Below are positions 14,068 to 19,323 of a stretch of 19,323 nucleotides of DNA, one piece after another. This DNA is from Chitinivibrionales bacterium (GTDB taxonomy: Bacteria; Fibrobacterota; Chitinivibrionia; Chitinivibrionales; WJKA01), in NCBI GenBank assembly GCA_014729375.1, contig WJKA01000013.1, forward strand, positions 1 through 19,323, in the 5' to 3' direction. Below the pieces are notes generated by a model. The model saw only the letters and a list, made by a program, of their open reading frames with translations, was not told the DNA's origin and ran no database searches. Position 1 is the stretch's first letter, and every line of letters begins with the position of its first letter. Position numbers and translations under genes: made by a program.

Positions 14068-15234
14068 ATGCGAGTAATATTTCACGTGGACATGGATGCT
14101 TTTTTCTGTTCGGTGGAGCAGCGCGATAATCAATCGTTGAAAGGCAAACCGGTTGTTGTCGGCGCGCTACCGGGGGGCAGAGGGGTTGTGTCGGCTGCCA
14201 GCTATGAGGCCAGAAAATACGGAATTCATTCCGCCATGCCTGTTGATCAGGCATATCGTCGCTGCCCTCATGCTGTTTACCTCAAACCCCGGATGAACGC
14301 CTATGCAGAGACTTCACGGAAAATAATGGAAGTACTCAGGTCTTTTTCTCCGGCAATTGAACAAATCTCTATTGATGAGGCGTTTGTGGATATCACCGGG
14401 ACCCGTCGACTCTGGGGGACGCCGCAGGAGACCGCACAAAAAATCCAAAAAGCAATAAAAGACCGGTATCACCTTACTGCCTCCATCGGTGTGGCGCCGA
14501 ATAAATATTGCGCCAAAATAGCATCAGACATGAATAAGCCCGATGGAATTACGGTGACCCCTTTTACCAGTGCAGAGATAGTATCCTGGCTGGCCCCGCT
14601 TCCTGTGGGAAGGATCTGGGGGGTCGGCAAAAAAATGCAACAGGTATTCATTTCACTGGGTATTACGCGTATAGCAGATTTACAAATGCTTACAATGGAA
14701 TATCTTGAGAAAAAGTTTGGAAAGTCCGGTATTGCCCTCTACAATCTTGCACGGGGTATCGACAACAGGCCGGTTTCCGGGCAGGAGGGGGTAAAATCGG
14801 TATCGAGAGAGCATACGTTTGCCCGGGATTGCGCGGATGTGTCGGAGTGGAAAAGGGTCCTGTTATCTTTGAGCCGGGATGTTGCTCGCCGGGCCCGGGG
14901 GCGGGGAATTATCGGGAAAAGCGTGGTACTGATATACCGGAAACCCGATTTTTCAAAGCATTCAAAACGGATAACCCCGGCACGACCGACTAACCTGGCA
15001 AAGGAAATCTATGATTCTGCCGTAAAACCGCTTGACGGGATCAGTCGGAAAACGGGCGCGTTGCGCCTGATCGGCGTGGGGTTGACAAATTTGACAGACG
15101 CCGGGCAGTTGGATCTTTTTGTCGATGAAGTCCCCGCAGCAGCCTGGGGCGCGTCTGAAAACGCAATGGATTATCTCAATGAACGGTTCGGAAAAAAGTC
15201 GATATTTCTTGCCGGAGAAATGGAAAGCAGTTGA
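14068..15234 (+). CDS. dinB: DNA polymerase IV, Y-family translesion polymerase
   Basis: An error-prone polymerase that copies past damaged template bases in the cytoplasm. The catalytic acidic residues are in HVDMDAFF (Asp8, Asp10) and SIDEAF (Asp103, Glu104). VVVGALPGGRGVVSAASYEARKYG is the finger region with the Tyr and Arg that hold the incoming nucleotide. The helix-hairpin-helix segment (IWGVGKKMQQVFISLGI) and the little-finger domain (SVSREHTFARD onward) follow. QLDLF at residues 347-351 is a textbook beta-clamp binding pentapeptide. It then runs on for about 37 residues, a somewhat unusual tail. The 388-residue length is normal. The preceding promoter with a palindrome suggests damage control. 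Confidence 0.95.
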   Translation: MRVIFHVDMDAFFCSVEQRDNQSLKGKPVVVGALPGGRGVVSAASYEARKYGIHSAMPVDQAYRRCPHAVYLKPRMNAYAETSRKIMEVLRSFSPAIEQISIDEAFVDITGTRRLWGTPQETAQKIQKAIKDRYHLTASIGVAPNKYCAKIASDMNKPDGITVTPFTSAEIVSWLAPLPVGRIWGVGKKMQQVFISLGITRIADLQMLTMEYLEKKFGKSGIALYNLARGIDNRPVSGQEGVKSVSREHTFARDCADVSEWKRVLLSLSRDVARRARGRGIIGKSVVLIYRKPDFSKHSKRITPARPTNLAKEIYDSAVKPLDGISRKTGALRLIGVGLTNLTDAGQLDLFVDEVPAAAWGASENAMDYLNERFGKKSIFLAGEMESS

Positions 15235-15337
15235 TGTTGAGGCGAAGAATGGAGCTGACAAATAAAGACCAGCGGCCGCCGCCCTGCGATAGTGGCATGG
15301 CGGGCATGCAGGGAGAAAACCCGGAGGAAGCTGCAGC

Positions 15338-16102
15338 GTGATAAGCATTATTGTCTGTTCCCGGATTAGTGGTCCGTCCCGTGATATTCACGAACGGAAT
15401 GTAAAAAAGACAATTGCTGACGAGTGTGAATATATCCGTATCGATAATACCGGAAACGAATATGGCCTTGCATCTGCGTACAACCGGGGAGTTGACAAAG
15501 CGCGGGGGAGCATATGTGTTTTTATGCATGAAGATGCTTTTTTTATGGAAATGGGATGGGGGGCTGCTCTCCGGAAAAAGTTTGACGCGGACCCCGGTGT
15601 GGGGCTTGTCGGCGTAGCAGGAACACAGCATCTTTTTGCCCATGATCTCCGCTGGCATATTGCCGGACGACCGTATATTCGCGGACGGGTGATACATGAA
15701 CTTGACAAAGGCTCCCGTTTCGTACTGTCGGTTCTTTCCTGGGACAAGGCCGATGCCGAGGTCGTTGCGGTTGACGGCCTTTTCTTTGCAATACGAACAG
15801 AACTGTTTAATGCAATCAGATTTGATGCGGATAATTTTCACCGGTTCCATTTTTACGATCTGGACATTTGCATGCAGGTGCGGCAGACCCACCGGTGCAT
15901 CGTTACATGGGACCTGCTTCTGAAGCACCTCTCTGCAGGAAAAAACGATGCCGACTGGTATGAGGCGGCCGGGAAATTCCGTCGCAAATACCGCCGGGTC
16001 CTTCCGGTCTCATGCGTGCCAGACCCGCCGGAGAGAATTAATCCTGAAGGCGCAATAAATTATAATATCAAGGGTAAAGCTCCGCAGATAACTATTATTT
16101 AG
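15338..16102 (+). CDS. StrF-like glycosyltransferase (Glyco_tranf_2_5 type), copy 1
   Basis: A 254-residue protein of the GT-A-like StrF family. The beginning MISIIVCSR, the IDNTGNEYGLASAYNRG segment, the metal-site-like VFMHEDAFF, GLVGVAGTQ, and VVAVDGLFFAIR followed by FHFYDLDICMQVR are the ordered motifs of this family. There is no membrane segment or signal, so it should act in the cytoplasm on a nucleotide-sugar donor. The acceptor is unknown. The GTG start at 15338 has GGAGG 10 nt upstream (15323-15327). It lies 103 nt after dinB and 12 nt before a close paralog, so the two are likely co-transcribed. The last 30 or so residues are not similar between the copies. Confidence 0.82.
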   Translation: MISIIVCSRISGPSRDIHERNVKKTIADECEYIRIDNTGNEYGLASAYNRGVDKARGSICVFMHEDAFFMEMGWGAALRKKFDADPGVGLVGVAGTQHLFAHDLRWHIAGRPYIRGRVIHELDKGSRFVLSVLSWDKADAEVVAVDGLFFAIRTELFNAIRFDADNFHRFHFYDLDICMQVRQTHRCIVTWDLLLKHLSAGKNDADWYEAAGKFRRKYRRVLPVSCVPDPPERINPEGAINYNIKGKAPQITII

Positions 16103-16114
16103 AAAGCAGAATTC

Positions 16115-16894
16115 ATGATAAGTATTATTGTTTGTTCACGCAGACCCGCCGAATGGAATGTTCACGAAAATAATGTCCGGCAAACCGCTGGGTGCCCGAA
16201 TGAATACATTAAAATCGACAACACCGGCAACACCTATGGACTCTGCTCGGCGTATAACAAGGGACTCGAATATGCACGCGGGGAAATATGCGTTTTCATG
16301 CATGAAGATGTTTTTATGCTGCAGTACGGATGGGGCGCCATTATTGAAAACAAGTTCCGCAACGATGAATCACTGGGGCTGATCGGCGTTGCCGGGACAC
16401 AGTACCTGTTTGCCGATAAGCCCGGATGGGTGGCTGCAGGACGCCCCTTTATTCACGGGAAAGTTACACACCAGAAAGGGGAAAACTGTATTCTGACAGT
16501 GTATTCATGGGATAACGGAGATAAAGAGGTCGTTGCCGTTGACGGTCTATTTATAGCTGTCAGAGGCAGCTTGTTTGAACGAATCGGATTTGACGATGCG
16601 ATTTTTGACAAATTCCATTTTTACGATCTTGATATCTGCATGCAGGTCCGGAAAACACATAAATGTATTGTCACCGATGAAATCGTCCTCAAGCATTTTT
16701 CAGGCGGCTCTTTTGATTCGTTGTGGAAAATGTACGGCGACAGATTTTGCAGAAAATACAGTGATATCCTGCCGGTATCCTGTATTGACAAGGTTCCCGA
16801 TCAGTCACCGGAACGGTTTGAAAGCTACGATATTACGGCACGAATTCCTGAAGAAGTACGGCGGCTGGGCTTGGATACGGGTGCGGAAAAATAA
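16115..16894 (+). CDS. StrF-like glycosyltransferase (Glyco_tranf_2_5 type), copy 2
   Basis: A 259-residue paralog of the preceding gene, aligning along nearly its whole length with most motif residues the same (MISIIVCSR, IDNTGN, CVFMHED, GVAGTQ, EVVAVDGLF, FHFYDLDICMQVR, CIVT, LKH). By eye over half the residues match, so the pair arose by tandem duplication and has since diverged mostly in the loops and C-terminus, where acceptor specificity usually sits. Cytoplasmic, no membrane segment. The ribosome binding site is weak (GAAAG). It probably adds a different sugar, or works on a different acceptor, than copy 1. Confidence 0.82.
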   Translation: MISIIVCSRRPAEWNVHENNVRQTAGCPNEYIKIDNTGNTYGLCSAYNKGLEYARGEICVFMHEDVFMLQYGWGAIIENKFRNDESLGLIGVAGTQYLFADKPGWVAAGRPFIHGKVTHQKGENCILTVYSWDNGDKEVVAVDGLFIAVRGSLFERIGFDDAIFDKFHFYDLDICMQVRKTHKCIVTDEIVLKHFSGGSFDSLWKMYGDRFCRKYSDILPVSCIDKVPDQSPERFESYDITARIPEEVRRLGLDTGAEK

Positions 16895-16928
16895 ATTTCC
16901 GGGAAGTCTTTATTCATTGACGGGAATG

Positions 16929-16937
16929 TGATATAAT
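16929..16937 (+). promoter_or_regulatory. Extended -10 promoter for the diguanylate cyclase gene
   Basis: TGATATAAT (16929-16937) is an ideal extended -10 element; the matching -35 position (TTTATT, 16909-16914, 17 nt away) is weak. It implies a leader of about 105 nt that contains the G10 tract and hairpin. Confidence 0.5.
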
Positions 16938-16973
16938 ATGAATGTTGACAAGAACTTATATTTATACGCTCTT

Positions 16974-17013
16974 TTGCGGAGTGGGGGGGGGGTCGGTTCC
17001 GGCGATTCCGCAA
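16974..17013 (+). repeat. Leader hairpin with a G10 tract in its loop
   Basis: TTGCGGA (16974-16980) pairs with TCCGCAA (17007-17013). The loop starts with GT and then ten consecutive G (16983-16992). It lies in the predicted leader of the GGDEF gene. A run this long is prone to slippage in replication and to miscalling in sequencing. Confidence 0.55.
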
Positions 17014-17049
17014 GAAGGGTATAATCCGGTTGTTCAGGGTATATAAATT

Positions 17050-18192
17050 GTGATACGGTTTTTAAAATTTTCCTACGATACAAATAGTGACAATGGGATT
17101 CACCCGAAGCGGAAAGCATTGTGGCTTGTTTCGGGTACTGTTATTCTCTCTGCTTTTTTTGTTGCAGGACTACTGTTTGAGGCGGGCAATCCCTGGCCGC
17201 TTATGTGCATCTTTATTCTCGCAGCGTTCTGGTTTCTGCTTCTGATGAAATGGTTTGAGGGCTATATTTTACACTGCAAGAGCTGCATTGAAAAAGCCGG
17301 CGTCACGTCGCGTCGATACCAGAATATCGCAAAATATTTTGAAAGTATACTGCAGGATTCAACGGATATCATTTTTACCATTGATGCGGAAGGGCTGCTC
17401 CTGAAATTCAACAAGGGGTCGCAGATTCATTTCGGTTATACGCAGGAAGAGATTGTCGGGAAACCGTTCCGGATTCTTTTTGTCAACGAGGCGGGTGAGC
17501 GGAAAATAATGGATGCGGTATTGCGGTCCGGGAAGTCGGTTAATGAAGAGATTCCCATGAAAACGAAGGAAGGTGAGATAATCCATTTGAATCTCAGCAT
17601 ATCTGAGATGAAAGACGAGGGCGGACAGATTATTGGTATGGTCGTGACCGCAAAAGACATTACAGAAAAGAAAAAGCTCGAGCTTGAGCTTGTCAAGAAG
17701 AACGAGATGCTTGAGCGGCTGGCAATTACCGACAGTCTGACCGATTTGTATAACACGCGATATTTTTACGGGCAGATTAAAAAGGAGCTTGCACGGTTCA
17801 GGCGCAATCCAGACAGGCCGCTTTCGCTCATGATGCTGGATATCGACCATTTCAAACAGTTCAACGATACTGCGGGGCATCAGGCAGGCGATGAGGTTTT
17901 AAAATCTCTTGCCAGGGTAATAACCGTTTGCATCCGGAAAGATATCGATACAGGTTACCGGTACGGCGGTGATGAGTTTGTCGTGTTGCTTCCCGATACG
18001 GATAAACATCAGGCTGAGGTTGCGGCAAAACGGATTTGCGGTCAGTTCGGTTCGTTTAAATTCGGTAAAACGAGCTTGTCGGTCGGGATTGCCCAGGCTG
18101 CGCCCGAGGAGGATGAAGTAAGCCTTGTCAAACGGGCGGATGAAGCCATGTACCGGTCCAAAAATGCCGGACGAGCGCGCATTTCATTTTAG
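17050..18192 (+). CDS. Membrane-anchored PAS-GGDEF diguanylate cyclase
   Basis: A 380-residue signalling enzyme predicted to make cyclic-di-GMP from two GTP. Two membrane helices (about residues 23-45 and 48-68) are followed by a PAS domain (about 97-205; starts YFESILQDSTDIIFTIDAEG, ends at VVTAKDITEKKKLE), a short coiled linker and a GGDEF domain (about 222-380). The metal-binding LDIDHFKQFND and an intact GGDEF at 306-310 argue for an active cyclase. The product-inhibition site is changed: the RxxD four-residue motif is KDID here, so feedback inhibition may be weaker. The PAS ligand is unknown. The start is GTG 17050, with an in-frame TAA 4 nt before it. The gene ends in a 9-bp tail-to-tail overlap with the methyltransferase gene. 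Confidence 0.88.
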   Translation: MIRFLKFSYDTNSDNGIHPKRKALWLVSGTVILSAFFVAGLLFEAGNPWPLMCIFILAAFWFLLLMKWFEGYILHCKSCIEKAGVTSRRYQNIAKYFESILQDSTDIIFTIDAEGLLLKFNKGSQIHFGYTQEEIVGKPFRILFVNEAGERKIMDAVLRSGKSVNEEIPMKTKEGEIIHLNLSISEMKDEGGQIIGMVVTAKDITEKKKLELELVKKNEMLERLAITDSLTDLYNTRYFYGQIKKELARFRRNPDRPLSLMMLDIDHFKQFNDTAGHQAGDEVLKSLARVITVCIRKDIDTGYRYGGDEFVVLLPDTDKHQAEVAAKRICGQFGSFKFGKTSLSVGIAQAAPEEDEVSLVKRADEAMYRSKNAGRARISF

Positions 18193-18930
18193 CCGGAATA
18201 CATACATCAGAATGGCCCCGGCGGCTGCAACATTAAGCGATTCTGCGCGACTGCTGTTGATCGGGACGGCAATTACCTGATCAGCACGGGAAATAATCTC
18301 CGGCGAAAGCCCGTTTCCTTCATTACCGACTGCTACAATGCATGGAGATTGTACCCGAATTCCGGTACATGATGTTCCCTGTGGCGCTGCAGCGTAGAAT
18401 GTATAGCCATTGTCCGCAAGATTGTTTGCTATCGCTCGGTATCCGGGCGTTCGCCTGATCCAGACTGAAAGCAGCGTTCCCGCACTTGCCTGCACCACGC
18501 GCGGGGAAAAGGGGTCCGCACATTTATCTGACATGACAATGCCGGAAAAGCCAAGTGCGACAGCAGTCCGGATTAATGTTCCCGTATTGCCCGGGTCCTG
18601 AATGTTTTCCATAAGCAATATGCGGAGAGCGTCACCGGGCGGCACTGCCGACGACCGGGTATTGGCGGGGATTTGCACGACAGCAAGCGGGCTCTGCGGA
18701 TTTTTTGCCGTACTTATCGAGGTAAACTGCTTTTCTTCCAGTATCCTGACCCGCGCCGGAATATCAGGGGGAATATGCTCTTTTGCAGTAGCCAGTATTT
18801 CGACAACATTCTGCCGCGCACCCGCACAGATCTGGTTTACCACACGCGGGCCTTCAGCGATAAACAGATTGCGACTGAGGCGGTGCTTTTGAAGATGAAG
18901 CTCTTTATACCACTTCAGCGGCTTTAAAAT
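18184..18930 (-). CDS. TrmH/SpoU-family RNA 2'-O-methyltransferase, probable AUU start
   Basis: A SPOUT-fold enzyme that methylates a ribose of rRNA or tRNA with S-adenosylmethionine. All three motifs are intact: NIQDPGNTGTLIRTA (motif 1), VGNEGNGLS (motif 2) and VPINSSRAESLNVAAAGAI (motif 3, the trefoil-knot SAM site). The N-terminal substrate-binding domain has NLFIAEGPRVV. The target nucleotide cannot be read. Start choice: ATG 18960 has no Shine-Dalgarno and would overlap the upstream gene by 37 nt, whereas ATT 18930 has a perfect AAGGAGG 7 nt upstream, starts directly at the family-like ILKPLKWYKEL and overlaps the upstream stop only by 7 nt. I therefore prefer AUU, giving about 248 residues. 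ATG 18960 remains possible and would give 258. Confidence 0.9.
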   Translation of the reverse strand: MLKPLKWYKELHLQKHRLSRNLFIAEGPRVVNQICAGARQNVVEILATAKEHIPPDIPARVRILEEKQFTSISTAKNPQSPLAVVQIPANTRSSAVPPGDALRILLMENIQDPGNTGTLIRTAVALGFSGIVMSDKCADPFSPRVVQASAGTLLSVWIRRTPGYRAIANNLADNGYTFYAAAPQGTSCTGIRVQSPCIVAVGNEGNGLSPEIISRADQVIAVPINSSRAESLNVAAAGAILMYVFRLK

Positions 18931-19323
18931 TGGATTTCCTCCTTGAAAACCGGAATCCATTGTTTCAGCATTTGCAGCCGCAGAAATGTGTTCGGATTGT
19001 ATGCAAGGGTGCTCCGCTTGTGTTTGCCGTATCTGGATTCGGTAACATCCTTCTGCTCGATAATAATTTTTGCAGCAATAAGCTCATCAAGAGCGTCAAG
19101 GTCCAGATGGCGTTCCTCGCCCTGCCGCTCTAATTCTATTTCGACCTGCGCGGTTCCTATTTTCATGAGGTTTTTCTGTGTCTTTCTTCCACTTTTTTCT
19201 CCCGCCGATTGAATAACTGAAACCAGGTCCATTGCTTTATCGGTAAGGTTCTCTCCCATAAATGTCGCACCGCGCTGCTTTGCACGAAGATAATTCATGT
19301 ACATGGTGAGGACTGTATAATCG
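18924..19323 (-). CDS. Unrecognised protein, 5' end probably outside window
   Basis: The frame is open to the right edge. The first ATG in view is at 19304, giving 126 residues, but no ribosome binding site precedes it, so the true start may lie beyond 19323. I do not recognise the family. The visible protein has no membrane segment. The first half is charged (MGENLTDKAMDLVSVIQSAGEKSGRKTQK), then a Glu-rich strand-like part (IGTAQVEIELERQGEERHLD), then LDALDELIAAKIIIEQKD, which could be a winged-helix-type turn, and a basic-aromatic end (NTFLRLQMLKQWIPVFKEEIQF). Its stop overlaps the start of the TrmH gene, which suggests one transcript and possibly a role in RNA or DNA binding, though this is only a guess. 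Confidence 0.6.
   Translation of the reverse strand, partial: DYTVLTMYMNYLRAKQRGATFMGENLTDKAMDLVSVIQSAGEKSGRKTQKNLMKIGTAQVEIELERQGEERHLDLDALDELIAAKIIIEQKDVTESRYGKHKRSTLAYNPNTFLRLQMLKQWIPVFKEEIQF
18938..18944 (-). promoter_or_regulatory. Strong Shine-Dalgarno that favours an AUU start for the TrmH gene
   Basis: AAGGAGG (minus strand) lies within the last codons of the upstream gene, exactly 7 nt before ATT 18930. It is too far downstream to serve ATG 18960. Confidence 0.55.

Noticed and set aside
16938..17024. A 28-codon leader peptide frame through the G10 tract
   Set aside because: Its ATG overlaps the -10 element and has no ribosome binding site; codons are not distinctive. It does not run into the GGDEF frame because an in-frame TAA sits at 17044-17046.

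Overview
The window reads as chromosomal DNA from a Gram-negative bacterium of middling GC content. An LpxL/HtrB-type acyltransferase, polyprenyl-phosphate sugar chemistry and a GT-C membrane glycosyltransferase point to an elaborated cell envelope. The phylum cannot be fixed by reading; Fibrobacterota/Chitinispirillia-like or Desulfobacterota-like lineages are only a guess. No tRNA, rRNA, CRISPR array, insertion sequence or phage gene was seen.

Left part (1-5515). A secreted MuiA/DUF4139-type protein is cut by the left edge (minus). Divergent from it is an alpha/beta hydrolase whose frame has no ATG, GTG or TTG, so it apparently starts at AUU. Convergent to that is a complete oligopeptide/dipeptide ABC importer core, oppB-oppC-oppD-oppF (minus), tightly packed but with no substrate-binding protein gene in the window.

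Middle part (5515-13752). A lipoate ligase-like acyl-protein ligase (minus) is divergent from an MIO-dependent aromatic amino-acid lyase (plus). The lyase has the tyrosine/phenylalanine-type NQD signature instead of the histidase QED, so it is probably not hutH. It meets, tail to tail, a five-gene minus-strand unit read from 13752 down to 7949: polyprenyl-phosphate glycosyltransferase, B12-binding-type radical SAM enzyme, GT-C glycosyltransferase, TPR protein, LpxL-like acyltransferase. Together these suggest synthesis of a modified, possibly arylated, envelope glycolipid. That product is inference.

Right part (13753-19323). A 315-bp non-coding stretch holds two inverted repeats and a good promoter for dinB (DNA polymerase IV); the promoter's -35 is overlapped by a palindrome that could be an SOS-type operator. 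Then come two tandem paralogous StrF-like glycosyltransferases, a membrane PAS-GGDEF diguanylate cyclase whose leader carries a run of ten G inside a hairpin, an SpoU/TrmH rRNA methyltransferase (second AUU-start candidate) and an unrecognised protein running off the right edge.

The most noteworthy points are the two independent AUU-start candidates with well-placed Shine-Dalgarno sequences, the lyase/acyltransferase/glycosyltransferase envelope locus, the dinB operator candidate and the G10 tract in the GGDEF leader.
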